A stretch of DNA of 18,841 nt from Zoogloeaceae bacterium (GTDB lineage Bacteria; Pseudomonadota; Gammaproteobacteria; Burkholderiales; Rhodocyclaceae): assembly GCA_031290955.1 (NCBI GenBank), contig JAISLJ010000039.1, positions 1-18,841 on the forward strand, given 5' to 3'. The position numbers were made by a program, and so were the translations under genes. The notes below the pieces were generated by a model, which had not been told where the DNA came from, did no database searches, and was given only the letters and a program-made list of their open reading frames with translations. Numbering within the stretch: the first letter of the stretch is position 1; each line of letters opens with the position of its first letter. Of the stretch, positions 1-6,717 are shown piece after piece.

Positions 1-1004
1 AGCAGGGCGTTGATCGCCGTGCCCGCCACCTGCGCCGGTTTGCCGAGCGAGGTGAAGGCCGCCGCCAGCGCCGCCGCCTGTTGCGCCGAAAGCCCGAATT
101 GCTTGGCCGTGCCGCCCACCCGCGTCATGACTTCCACGATGTCGGATTCATTGGTCGCCATCGTGTTGCCGAGCACATTCACCGCATCGGCCAGTTCCCG
201 CACCTGGTCGAGCGACAGATTATAGACGTTCATCATCTGCGCGATGGCTTGCCCGGCTTGTTCGGCGCTCATGTTGAACGCCACGCCCATCTTGCTCACC
301 AGTTCGGTGAATTCCTTCAGCTTTTCAATCGGGATGCCCAGTTGCCCACCGGCAGCGGCAATGGCCGCCAGTGCGCTTGCGCCGCCCTCAATGGGCAACT
401 CGACCGACATGTTCTTGAGGTCTTCGCCCAGCGCCTTGAATTGCGCGTCCGTGCCATCCACGACCTTGGCGACATCGGCCATTGCCGACTCGAACTCAAT
501 GGCGGCGCGCACCACCACAGCCAGCCCGGCGGCGCTCGCGGCCAGCCCGGCGAACGACGAGGCCGCGTTCTGGAGCGCATCCGCCCAGCTGCCGGTCTGC
601 GCTTCCAGTTCGGCGATGCTCTGTGCCGTGGTCAGCGCGGCTTGCGCCAGTTCCTCATGCGTCAATGCGCCCGATGCCGCCAGGCTGTTGTATGCCTCCT
701 GCACCGCCGAGATTTGTTGCTCGATCTCCTCATGCGAGGGCAGACCGAGGAAATCGCGGTCGATCTCGACCTGAAGACCCGAATTGAATTCCTGCACGAG
801 GGCTTGCCAGTCGGCGCGGACATCCTCAATGGCGACCGAACCCTCGCGCACCTGCGCGGCAATCTCGCCGAAGGCGCGGACATCCACCGCCGAATGCCCC
901 AGCCCGCGCAGCTTGTCATCAAACTCCTGCACGAAGCGATTGACATTCTCGCCCTTGACATCAAAGTGCAGTTGCAGCGCAACCTTCAGTTCTTCGCTTG
1001 CCAT
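1..1004 (-). CDS. Phage tail tape-measure protein, N-terminal part (runs off the window)
   Basis: The frame is open from ATG at 1004 to the left edge, giving about 334 residues without a stop. An AAGGGG ribosome site lies 5 bases upstream of this ATG. The first 150 residues are charged and helical. They are followed by an Ala/Gly-rich stretch and then the conserved TP901-type core: 'FESAMADVAKVVDGT', 'LPIEGGASALAAIAAAGGQLG', 'MSAEQAGQAIAQMMNVYNLS' and 'VEVMTRVGGTAKQFGLSAQQ'. This core is typical of tape-measure proteins, which set tail length and act as the scaffold for tail-tube assembly. The usual upstream tail genes (tube, chaperones) are absent; a repeat block and the terminase region precede it instead. 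Family assignment is firm; the C-terminus is not visible. Confidence 0.93.
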   Translation of the reverse strand, partial: MASEELKVALQLHFDVKGENVNRFVQEFDDKLRGLGHSAVDVRAFGEIAAQVREGSVAIEDVRADWQALVQEFNSGLQVEIDRDFLGLPSHEEIEQQISAVQEAYNSLAASGALTHEELAQAALTTAQSIAELEAQTGSWADALQNAASSFAGLAASAAGLAVVVRAAIEFESAMADVAKVVDGTDAQFKALGEDLKNMSVELPIEGGASALAAIAAAGGQLGIPIEKLKEFTELVSKMGVAFNMSAEQAGQAIAQMMNVYNLSLDQVRELADAVNVLGNTMATNESDIVEVMTRVGGTAKQFGLSAQQAAALAAAFTSLGKPAQVAGTAINAL

Positions 1005-1031
1005 GTCAATCCCCTTCGGTATACGTGTTCA

Positions 1032-1301
1032 TCATGGTAATTTTCCCCAGCCTTCCAGCGGAAACAACGCCCAAGGAAAAATATGCGGCGACAAGCGCCG
1101 GAGGGATGGACGCCCTCTCCTGCCCCTGCCGGGGCATCCTCGCCGCCCAAGCGTGGGAGGAAAAGCATGCCCCTTGCGGAACCTTACCCTCGCCCCTTGG
1201 GGGGAGAGGGTGGCCCGAAGGGCCGGGAGAGGGAGTTCTTCCATGCGGCGCGCAGCGACGGTAATTTTCTCCAGCCTTCCAGTGGGTTTTTCCTTCATCA
1301 T
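1032..1301 (-). pseudogene. Hybrid ORF: gene start whose body is repeat sequence
   Basis: ATG at 1301 overlaps the stop of the preceding gene as ATGA, and AAGGAG stands just upstream, so this is a properly coupled translation start. Only the first few codons (MMKEKP) look like phage sequence. Nearly everything after that, to the stop at 1032, is encoded by repeat copy L and is Arg/Pro/Gly-rich (for example 'RRGCPGRGRRGRPSLRRLSP'). I read this as the retained 5' end of a lost or interrupted gene. A short expressed peptide of 89 residues is the alternative. Confidence 0.45.
1036..1286. repeat. Composite GC-rich repeat, copy L (modules B-A-B')
   Basis: This block shares two modules with 8364-8570, in inverted orientation. 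Module B runs from about 1036 to 1160. Module A runs from about 1184 to 1259 and contains the small palindrome GGCCCGAAGGGCC. The start of B then recurs at 1260-1286 with two substitutions. Copy R has the order A-B, so copy L looks like a circularly permuted or tandem derivative. There is no transposase gene inside. The style is that of host-dispersed REP/MITE-like repeats. It lies between the terminase/small-protein genes and the tape-measure gene, and the transcript of the minus operon must cross it. Confidence 0.85.
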
Positions 1302-1531
1302 GCGCTCCTTGCTTCCAGCATCGCGTCGGCCATTTTGTAGCTCCAGCGGGCGATCCCTTCCGCGTCGGACATGGAGCAATATTTCATGGACAACGCGCCC
1401 GTCAGCGCCTTGGCCGCGAAATAGTCGCGCAGGGTCATGCCACTGGATACGCCATATGCGTTAAATTGCTCTTCTCTCCCTGCCCATTGTTCCACGAGCG
1501 GGAAGGCGAGCGGGTTTTCAGATTCATTCAT
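1298..1531 (-). CDS. Small conserved phage protein of unknown function
   Basis: This 77-residue protein starts at ATG 1531; GGAGG lies 7 bases upstream. A GTG one codon earlier (1534) is possible but worse placed. The core 'GMTLRDYFAAKALTGALS' followed by '...ARWSYKMADAMLEARSA' matches a pattern I recognise from many small phage and prophage hypothetical proteins, in which a 'MTLRDYFAAKAL' segment is followed by a C-terminal 'A..ADAML.AR' helix. No catalytic motif or membrane segment is visible. It follows the terminase after 43 bases and its stop overlaps the start of the repeat-filled hybrid ORF. Confidence 0.8.
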   Translation of the reverse strand: MNESENPLAFPLVEQWAGREEQFNAYGVSSGMTLRDYFAAKALTGALSMKYCSMSDAEGIARWSYKMADAMLEARSA

Positions 1532-1574
1532 CACAAATCCTCCGCGACGGCGATTGTCATTGCTTGATTTGTCA

Positions 1575-3188
1575 TCACATCATCCTTCCGAATTTCCCCC
1601 GTCCGCTGGCAACGGAGGTGTAGGCATACGCGCCGCCCGCGCCGGATGTGGCGAGCGTCCAGAGCATGTGCAGGGCGTCCGGGCCGTCGTCGTGATCGGC
1701 CATCGGGAAGTGGCGCAACTGGTCGATCAGCGTGACCTGCGAGGTGTGCAGGCGGATCAGCTTGTTCTGCACGTGCGGCTGTAATGATTCAATCCGCAAC
1801 ATCTTGTCGGAATGTGGCGTCACCGCCCGCGCCGGGACGGGAATGCCTCGCGCCGCGCTTCGCTTGATGAGTTCGGTGCGCAGGAATTCCTGGAATTGCA
1901 CCGCCTCCACCGCCCAGACCAGGCAGTGATACTCACGTTGCAGGGCGATGACATCCTCAATGATGCGATCTGGCAGGCGCTTCTTGATCTGCGCTTCCAC
2001 CACGTCCAGCACACCCGTTTGCCGGTTGTAGCCGCCCACCAGCAGGGCAGACGGGTCGCGAGCGTTGCCGTGTTTGCCCAGGGACGGGTCGCAGGCCCCG
2101 TAGAAAATCCATTCCGGCAGACGATTGACCCAGAAGCCGATGGCCCCCGCAAACGGTGCGTTGTCGCCCGCCACCGGGTCGTTCTGGTATTCGGAATCGA
2201 AAGCGTCGTGCCCCTCGCGGGCGCGGATTTTCATCAACTTTTCCAGCGGACGCGCAAGCCACGAGACTTCCGAACCCTCGAGCATCTGCCTTTCGTACTT
2301 GGCATAAAAGGCGTCCGCTTCCGCCTCGCCATCTTTCCGCAGGGTTTCTTCCCACATGTCCCACAGGCGCATGTCTTCCGGCCATTGCAGGATCGCCTTG
2401 AAGCGCGCCACGCGCCAGAGCGGGTTGGCCAGCGTCCGCGAGAGCACGGAATCATAATGCAGGATGGTTCCTATATACACGACATCGTACTTGTCGCCCG
2501 CGCCGCCCAAGGGCATGACCGTCTTCGAGAGCCATGAATTCAGCTTGTCGCGCTGATCCGGGTTCCTGACCGCCTCATCATTCTCAATGTCATCCAGTAC
2601 GCACAAATCCGGGCGATACGGGCCATGCCGCAGGCCGCGCAGCTTCTTCCCAGACCCCGCCACCTGCACCTTCGCGCCGCCTTTGGTGACGATCGTCCCC
2701 GCCTGCCAGACGCGGCCTTGCCAGCAGCCTTCGGGGAAATCCATCAAGAGGCGGGCGTTGAATTCCAGTTCCGCCTTGATTGCCTCCAGCATCGGATACG
2801 CCTGGTCAATCGAATCCATGACGATGACCGGATACTTCTTCCGCCCGGTCAAGAGGCACCACAAAACGAATAACTGCGAGACCAGTGTGGATTTCGCCTC
2901 GCCCCGTGGCGCAGCGATGGCGTCCTGTTCGCTCTTGCCGGAATTAACGATTTCGGGCAGGCGGTCAAACAGGTAGCGATGCAGGGCGGATCTGTGCGGC
3001 GAGCGCACATAGTGCGGAAAATAGGTCTCGACGAAGAAGCCGTAATCGGCTTGCGCCCGCCCGCGCCTCTCGCGGATGGCGGCTGGCGAACCGTCCAGCC
3101 CGGTGACTTCGGCCTCAATGCGCTGGCGGAGCGATGCCGAGAGATCGGCGAGGCTCTTTAAAAAGTCGCGGCGGGAGGTGGTCGTCAT
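1575..3188 (-). CDS. Phage terminase large subunit
   Basis: This 537-residue protein has the expected two-domain build of a DNA-packaging motor. The ATPase domain has a deviant Walker A 'APRGEAKST' at residues 93-101 and a Walker B 'LCVLDD' at 195-200 followed by acidic residues. The C-terminal RNase-H-like nuclease has candidate acidic residues at D367 ('ACDPSLG'), E428 ('AVEAVQF') and the 'HDDGPDALHML' block at 499-509. The length is similar to Mu gp28. The start is ATG 3188, directly after the upstream stop, with AGGTGG in front. In Mu the portal (gp29) and head genes follow; here they do not, and a 77-residue protein and the tape measure come next. Confidence 0.93.
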   Translation of the reverse strand: MTTTSRRDFLKSLADLSASLRQRIEAEVTGLDGSPAAIRERRGRAQADYGFFVETYFPHYVRSPHRSALHRYLFDRLPEIVNSGKSEQDAIAAPRGEAKSTLVSQLFVLWCLLTGRKKYPVIVMDSIDQAYPMLEAIKAELEFNARLLMDFPEGCWQGRVWQAGTIVTKGGAKVQVAGSGKKLRGLRHGPYRPDLCVLDDIENDEAVRNPDQRDKLNSWLSKTVMPLGGAGDKYDVVYIGTILHYDSVLSRTLANPLWRVARFKAILQWPEDMRLWDMWEETLRKDGEAEADAFYAKYERQMLEGSEVSWLARPLEKLMKIRAREGHDAFDSEYQNDPVAGDNAPFAGAIGFWVNRLPEWIFYGACDPSLGKHGNARDPSALLVGGYNRQTGVLDVVEAQIKKRLPDRIIEDVIALQREYHCLVWAVEAVQFQEFLRTELIKRSAARGIPVPARAVTPHSDKMLRIESLQPHVQNKLIRLHTSQVTLIDQLRHFPMADHDDGPDALHMLWTLATSGAGGAYAYTSVASGRGKFGRMM

Positions 3189-3407
3189 TTAATCCACCTC
3201 GCTTGTCGCTGTCTCTCGAATCAAGACGCTCTCGAAGTTGAACAGCTTGCCCGGATTGCCGATCGCCCGATCTTCATTCCACCTGCTGATGCCTTGCAGC
3301 GCGGCAGCGGCGGCCTCAAGCGCATCGGGCACATCGTCCCTTTTGATTCGAGTCTCAACCCTGGTTATTCCTTCAACATCCTCAATGGTGATGGTTGCCT
3401 TGCTCAT
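3189..3407 (-). CDS. Small phage protein, MSKA-IED family copy 1
   Basis: This 72-residue protein begins 'MSKATITIEDVEGITRVETR'. Its start at 3407 overlaps the upstream stop as ATGA, and its stop directly abuts the terminase start. The N-terminus closely resembles that of the 56-residue protein at 4370-4540 ('MSKAIIIIEDAGEEI'), and both have an Ala-rich helix in the middle, so the two look like paralogues. Such short beta-strand-plus-helix proteins are common in transposable phages, but I know of no assigned function. The position just before the terminase might suggest a packaging accessory role; that is only inference. Confidence 0.75.
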   Translation of the reverse strand: MSKATITIEDVEGITRVETRIKRDDVPDALEAAAAALQGISRWNEDRAIGNPGKLFNFESVLIRETATSEVD

Positions 3408-3691
3408 GGTATATTTCCTCGTTTTGTTGCGGCGCTTCCCGGCTTGCGTTTTGTCCGGAGCGGCTTGATCTTCTTGAATGCTTCATCCTTGATCTCAACG
3501 TAGCTGCGCAGGATCAAATCGCATTCGTGCAGGGCGTCGGCGATGCGGTTGATGACGCCCTGTTGCTCGCGGCAAAAGGCGTCCAGGGCGGCGTACTCCG
3601 CGTCACGATGGGCGATGCCCTCCATCGCCATGCCATAGAGCACACGCAGGGCCATGAGTTCCTGGCGCTCGGTTCGATTCTTCTTGTTCAT
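3404..3691 (-). CDS. Small helical phage protein of unknown function
   Basis: This 95-residue protein starts at ATG 3691, which overlaps the stop of the DUF2786 gene (ATGA). It is charged and largely helical ('MNKKNRTERQELMALRVLYG...') with a strongly basic C-terminal tail ('KKIKPLRTKRKPGSAATKRG'). A longer upstream reading exists in the same frame but runs inside the preceding gene, so the coupled start is preferred. The basic tail would fit nucleic-acid contact. I see no recognised domain. Size and place upstream of the large terminase would be compatible with a small terminase subunit, but no diagnostic motif supports this. Confidence 0.72.
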   Translation of the reverse strand: MNKKNRTERQELMALRVLYGMAMEGIAHRDAEYAALDAFCREQQGVINRIADALHECDLILRSYVEIKDEAFKKIKPLRTKRKPGSAATKRGNIP

Positions 3692-4383
3692 GCGAGCAAC
3701 CCCGCTGGATTTCCGGCGCTGCCCACCGGGCGCAGCAGTTGCGCGTCCTTTGCGGCGAGCATGCCGGATAGCACATCGCAAATATCCTTCTGGCCTTTCG
3801 ATTCTTTCGATTCTTTCGATTCGGCCTTTTTGCGTGGTTCAGCGTCGCGCAATTCCGGATATTCCCTTTTTATATAGGCGTCCAGAACCTCATCATTCGG
3901 GTTCGGCCCGGCGAACGAATCGACCAGCGCCGCCACCTTTTCGACGTAGCCTATGCAGAACAAATCGGCGCGGCGCACCTTGGTTCCCGCCCTGCATCGC
4001 TTCAGATTCTTGCCAATATATTCTTTCCTTGCCTTCTGGATTTGCCGCAGCAGCACCGAAAACGCATAGCCCGCGACTTCCGCCGCGCTCTCCACGCCAA
4101 GAAACGACCATTGACCGCGCCCACACTTGAAAATCACCCGGCAATCGAATGCTTTGGAAATGACTTGCGACAGGAATATTTCCCACCGCGCCGGATGCAC
4201 CGCCGCGCCGGATTTCGCGCCGGATTCCCGTACCCGCGCCCCCTCGACATCCGCCTCGGTGATGGCATGCGCCTGCATCAGTTTCTGCGCCTGGCGCAAC
4301 GCGGCGGCTGCCTCGTGCGGGTTGCCTGACCGGGAGAGCGCCAGGCACTTCTTGATCTTCTCCAGGATTTTATCCTTGTCCAT
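3688..4383 (-). CDS. DUF2786 domain protein
   Basis: This 231-residue protein has an N-terminal DUF2786 signature, 'ILEKIKKCLALSRSGNPHEA' continuing to 'ALRQAQKLMQAHAI' (residues 6-41). The middle region ('WEIFLSQVISKAFDCRVIF', 'FLGVESAAEVAGYAFSVLLR') is what usually follows this domain in phage proteins. The biochemical function of the family is unknown. Its start at 4383 lies inside the end of the upstream gene (14-base overlap), so translation is probably coupled. A 9-base tandem repeat encodes ESK three times at residues 188-196. The C-terminal 30 residues are Ala/Leu/Gly-rich and variable-looking. Confidence 0.85.
   Translation of the reverse strand: MDKDKILEKIKKCLALSRSGNPHEAAAALRQAQKLMQAHAITEADVEGARVRESGAKSGAAVHPARWEIFLSQVISKAFDCRVIFKCGRGQWSFLGVESAAEVAGYAFSVLLRQIQKARKEYIGKNLKRCRAGTKVRRADLFCIGYVEKVAALVDSFAGPNPNDEVLDAYIKREYPELRDAEPRKKAESKESKESKGQKDICDVLSGMLAAKDAQLLRPVGSAGNPAGLLA
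3796..3822. repeat. Three exact 9-bp tandem repeats inside the DUF2786 gene
   Basis: The unit TTTCGATTC occurs three times in a row and adds Glu-Ser-Lys units to the protein. Its length is a multiple of three, so copy-number change would not shift the frame. Confidence 0.9.
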
Positions 4384-4540
4384 CGTCGTCTTCCTCCCGG
4401 AGAGATTGCGTGATCGCCTGCATCGCAATGACTGCCGCGTGGTGCGCCTCGCTCGTCTTGCAGATGCCGTTCTCGCCGAAATTGATGCTGACCGCGATTT
4501 CCTCGCCAGCATCCTCAATGATGATGATTGCCTTGCTCAT
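4370..4540 (-). CDS. Small phage protein, MSKA-IED family copy 2
   Basis: This 56-residue protein starts at ATG 4540, preceded by GGAGG with spacer GCAGGACA. A longer in-frame reading upstream lies inside the neighbouring gene and is not preferred. The N-terminus 'MSKAIIIIEDAGEEIAVSIN' resembles that of the protein at 3189-3407; an Ala-rich helix and an acidic tail (EEDDDGQG) follow. It overlaps the previous gene by 26 bases and the DUF2786 gene by 14. Function is unknown. Confidence 0.75.
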   Translation of the reverse strand: MSKAIIIIEDAGEEIAVSINFGENGICKTSEAHHAAVIAMQAITQSLREEDDDGQG

Positions 4541-4733
4541 TGTCCTGCCCTCCAAATTGTTGCCGCCGGTCGCGGTAGATGCGGCTGGCCTCGTCGCGCT
4601 CTTTCTTAAGCAGGAACGGCGCATGCTTTTCCGCGATCTTGCGCAATTCCGCCGCCGATCCCGCCTTCTTCGCCTCGGCGCGAAAATTGGCAAGATGCGT
4701 CTCCGAGATCATCGTGTTCGTTTGTACTTGCAT
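4515..4733 (-). CDS. Small helical phage protein of unknown function
   Basis: This 72-residue protein is charged and helical, with 'LANFRAEAKKAGSAAELRKI' followed by 'PFLLKKERDEASRIYRDRRQ'. The first ATG (4733) has no clear ribosome site; an alternative is ATG 4712 (MISETHL), which also lacks one. It is the first gene after the Mor-like activator and is separated from it by a 79-base gap, so it may be the first gene of a Mor-dependent unit. No domain is recognised. Confidence 0.65.
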   Translation of the reverse strand: MQVQTNTMISETHLANFRAEAKKAGSAAELRKIAEKHAPFLLKKERDEASRIYRDRRQQFGGQDNEQGNHHH

Positions 4734-4812
4734 CGCGCCAGTATGAATGCTGGCGGCGCGGGGCGGGAGACCGAAGGGATTCGGTATCCTGCGGCGGACG
4801 AATCACGGCGAA
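4734..4812 (-). promoter_or_regulatory. Gap downstream of the Mor-like gene, candidate middle/late promoter region
   Basis: This 79-base gap is by far the largest within the otherwise overlapping gene train between 12662 and 3189. It contains a short hairpin, ACCGAA/TTCGGT with a four-base loop, at 4770-4785. In Mu the Mor-activated promoter lies just downstream of the mor gene, so this is the natural place for an activator-dependent promoter. I see no convincing -35/-10 pair, which fits an activator-dependent site but does not prove it. Confidence 0.35.
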
Positions 4813-5271
4813 CTAGAACAAATCCGCCTGCATCTTTTCCGGGATGCTCGTCGGGGCGTTGACCCGCGCCTCGATCTGGCGACCGGAGAGGCCGTAGCGC
4901 GGCCCCAGCTTGAACACCGCAGCGGCGCTGGAGAGGCCCTGGGCGAGCAGTTCCTCGTAGTCGCGCACCAGGCGAAGTTGCGCGAGTTGATGGCGCACTT
5001 TCTTGCAATTTGGGACGTACAGGGGCCGTCCGCCGTAATGCCGGACGATCTGCGCGGCGGCGGTGCTGCCCACAAGCGCCACCAGTTCGGCGTAGCGGTT
5101 CCGGGCATCATCGCGGGAGAGTTCGGACATCACCGGCACCGGCCATTTCTGGCCGCCCCAGTGCGTGATGAGCGCCGCCGTGGCCTGCTGCCCGGCCACG
5201 CGCGCGAGTTCGCGTCCCGTGGCCGGGAAGGCGGGCAGGGGCAGGAGGGCGGCAAGTTCGGCGGGCGTCAT
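4813..5271 (-). CDS. mor: Mor-like transcription activator
   Basis: This 152-residue protein ends in a Mor-type helix-turn-helix, 'VRDYEELLAQGLSSAAAVFK' then 'LGPRYGLSGRQIEARV' (residues 102-137). The upstream dimerisation part has the family hallmark 'ALVGSTAAAQIVRHYGGRPL' plus YVP (65-87). In Mu, Mor activates the middle promoter after the early genes. A second, degenerate copy of the hallmark lies at residues 23-46 ('ARVAGQQATAALITHWGGQK' plus WPVP), so the N-terminus looks duplicated, which I do not expect in classic Mor. Length is close to Mu Mor (129 residues) plus one extra motif. The start at 5271 lies 2 bases after the upstream stop. Confidence 0.82.
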   Translation of the reverse strand: MTPAELAALLPLPAFPATGRELARVAGQQATAALITHWGGQKWPVPVMSELSRDDARNRYAELVALVGSTAAAQIVRHYGGRPLYVPNCKKVRHQLAQLRLVRDYEELLAQGLSSAAAVFKLGPRYGLSGRQIEARVNAPTSIPEKMQADLF

Positions 5272-5273
5272 GA

Positions 5274-5843
5274 TCAGTCAAAATCAAGGAACGCGGCGGG
5301 CAGGCCGGAATTGGCGACGCGGCGGCGGCATTCCGGGCACATGCGGTTCATGGAGTGCGCCGACTGAAACAGCCTGCCGCAGGTGATGCACTTGCGCTCC
5401 TGAACCGGCGTTCTGGGCAGCGGATTCGGTTTCGGTTTCGGCGTCGGATTCGGTTTCGGTTTCGGCAGCGGATTCGGTTTCGGCGTCGGCGGCAAACATT
5501 CGTCATTCTTCGGGCCGCAGGCCAACATTTCGTCATTGCGAGGGCCGAAGGCCCGTGGCAATCCACACGCCGGTTCCGCGCATGGATGCTCGGCGGCGCT
5601 TCGCGCCGAAGAATGACGAGGTGGGGCGATTGCCGCGCCGCTCTGTTGCGCCGGGCGACGCTTCCGGCAGCGGAAGGCAATCGTTGTCGGACGCGCGGCG
5701 GGCGGGCGCAACAGGCGCAAGCGCGCATGGATCGACTCCGGGCTGCGCTTCAATGCCGCGCCGATCTCGCTTGCCTTCAGGCCCAGATCGACGAGCGCGA
5801 GCAGGGCGCGTTCCTCTTCGGATGTCCAGTTCCTCTTCGTCAT
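5274..5843 (-). CDS. HTH/zinc-ribbon protein with in-frame repeat insert and Pro-Lys linker
   Basis: This 189-residue protein has a Myb/SANT-like N-terminal helix-turn-helix ('WTSEEERALLALVDLGLKAS', residues 6-45) and a C-terminal zinc ribbon with C152, C155, C169 and C172. Between them lies non-conserved sequence: an insert from a palindromic repeat element (about residues 77-117) and a Pro-Lys-Asn repeat (119-147). The repeat peptide 'AEPACGLPRAFGPRND' recurs in the Rha-like protein. Two terminal DNA-binding parts and a linker suggest a phage regulator, but no function is known. The start at 5843 has GGAG 8 bases upstream and overlaps the gemA stop as ATGA. Confidence 0.78.
   Translation of the reverse strand: MTKRNWTSEEERALLALVDLGLKASEIGAALKRSPESIHARLRLLRPPAARPTTIAFRCRKRRPAQQSGAAIAPPRHSSARSAAEHPCAEPACGLPRAFGPRNDEMLACGPKNDECLPPTPKPNPLPKPKPNPTPKPKPNPLPRTPVQERKCITCGRLFQSAHSMNRMCPECRRRVANSGLPAAFLDFD
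5417..5490. repeat. Tandem repeat encoding a Pro-Lys-Pro-Asn linker
   Basis: Imperfect tandem units of GGATTCGGTTTCGG, separated by GCAGC or GCGTC, make a low-complexity block. On the minus strand it encodes (PKPNPLPKPK)-type repeats, resembling the rigid extended Pro-Lys stretches of TonB. The translated frame is kept throughout. Confidence 0.85.
5501..5618. repeat. MITE-like palindromic element with 13-bp terminal inverted repeats
   Basis: The ends CGTCATTCTTCGG (5501-5513) and CCGAAGAATGACG (5606-5618) are exact inverse complements. Inside lies the 49-bp sequence that recurs at 12303-12351. There is no coding capacity for a transposase. The whole element is translated in frame within the HTH/zinc-ribbon gene. 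Confidence 0.8.
5531..5579 (+). repeat. 49-bp direct repeat, copy 1
   Basis: Identical over 49 bases to 12303-12351 and in the same orientation. It begins CGTCATTGCGAGGGCCGAAG and contains the palindrome GGGCCGAAGGCCC. In both places the minus-strand gene reads it in the same frame, giving EPACGLPRAFGPRND. Confidence 0.95.
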
Positions 5844-6400
5844 TTCGCTTCTCCCGGGGGGCTGGAAGCTCCCCCTACTTTATGCCGTTTGACATAGACC
5901 GCCATCGCCTGCACCACGGTCGCCAGTTCGCCGGTGGCGCACAGTTCCAGTTTCACGACAACGGCCTTGTCCGGCCCGGCGCTGCTCCCCGCCGGAATGG
6001 CGCGCATCTGGCGGATGATGCCCTCCACCCATGCCTTGGGGATCACCGGCACGGGCGGCGTTTGCAGGCCGCCGATGGTTTCCGCCAGCCGGAAGATTTT
6101 CTTCAGGAGCAGTTGCTTCTCCTTCGGCTGGGCGAAGACGAATTTCCATTCCCCAGGTGTGCCCGGCGGGGCAGATCGCCGTCCGCAGGACTCGGGCATG
6201 GCGTCCGAGCACGATTGCAGGTGCATGAGCACCCGTTTGGCGTCCTTCAGGGTCAGGTCTTTCGAGGAGCGCACTCCGGCCAGACGCGCCATGAGCGAGC
6301 GGCGGGTGTCGTCGTCAATGCCCTGCCGGGCGCACTCGGCGCGGATGCCGCCCAGGATGCGCTGCTTCGCGGCGGCGGGGGTGATGCGGGCGGTGCTCAT
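5840..6400 (-). CDS. gemA: GemA / gp16 family regulatory protein (DUF1018)
   Basis: This 186-residue protein has the DUF1018 signature: 'IRAECARQGIDDDTRRSLMA' then 'RLAGVRSSKDLTLKDAKRVL' (residues 19-58). In Mu, GemA (gp16) is an early protein that modulates host gene expression and DNA relaxation. The start at 6400 has GGAGG 7 bases upstream and overlaps the upstream stop as ATGA. The last residues (KVGGASSPPGEAK) come from a GC-rich palindromic repeat at 5854-5883, so the original C-terminus seems to have been replaced or extended in frame. Residues 85-170 are only loosely like the family's usual second half. Confidence 0.82.
   Translation of the reverse strand: MSTARITPAAAKQRILGGIRAECARQGIDDDTRRSLMARLAGVRSSKDLTLKDAKRVLMHLQSCSDAMPESCGRRSAPPGTPGEWKFVFAQPKEKQLLLKKIFRLAETIGGLQTPPVPVIPKAWVEGIIRQMRAIPAGSSAGPDKAVVVKLELCATGELATVVQAMAVYVKRHKVGGASSPPGEAK
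5854..5883. repeat. GC-rich palindromic repeat forming the gemA 3' end
   Basis: Near-perfect hairpin: GGGGGGCT and AGCTCCCCC around GGA. It shares GCTCCCCCTACTTT exactly with the element at 12376-12404, in the same orientation and the same coding frame (KVGGAS). Confidence 0.75.
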
Positions 6401-6717
6401 GGCGCGGCCTCCAGGTCTTCCATGACCTGATCCACGATTGCCACGATTTCCGGCATATCCGTAAGGTCGCTGACGACATCACTGCCATTGCCATAGACCA
6501 GACGGATACCGGCGACCGGATCACTGCCCTCACGAAACAGGATCAGGCATTCCTCGTCCCGGTCGAACATGCCGTTGAGCACGGCCTTCGCGTCCGACAG
6601 GATCGGGATCAGGTTTCTCTCCTCTTCTTCCAGGTCTGATACACACAGGCGATAACCCGCGCCAATCAGCGCATTCACCAGCGCCGTGACAATGCGCCGC
6701 TCGATTTCGGTTGTCAT
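6397..6717 (-). CDS. Phage protein of unknown function
   Basis: This 106-residue acidic protein starts at ATG 6717, which overlaps the gam stop as ATGA; its stop overlaps the gemA start the same way. A longer same-frame reading upstream lies entirely inside gam and is rejected. The sequence looks like a compact alpha/beta domain ('IVTALVNALIGAGYRLCVSD', 'IRLVYGNGSDVVSDLTDMPE', 'IVAIVDQVMEDLE'). I recognise no family beyond the kind of small acidic proteins found near gam in Mu-like phages. Confidence 0.78.
   Translation of the reverse strand: MTTEIERRIVTALVNALIGAGYRLCVSDLEEEERNLIPILSDAKAVLNGMFDRDEECLILFREGSDPVAGIRLVYGNGSDVVSDLTDMPEIVAIVDQVMEDLEAAP

Noticed and set aside
81..1040. Long plus-strand open frame opposite the tape measure
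   Set aside because: It is the antisense of the tape-measure gene in GC-rich DNA; the minus frame has clear family motifs, the plus frame has none.
1036..1286. Insertion sequence
   Set aside because: No transposase and no clear terminal inverted repeats for the whole block; better described as composite REP/MITE-like repeat.
1533..1575. 14-codon ORF between terminase and the 77-residue gene (ATG 1575)
   Set aside because: It overlaps the terminase stop as TGATG but is too short to call; at most it couples translation to the next gene.
5417..5618. Possible CRISPR-like array
   Set aside because: The repeats are short tandem units and one inverted-repeat element, without regular spacers or cas genes.
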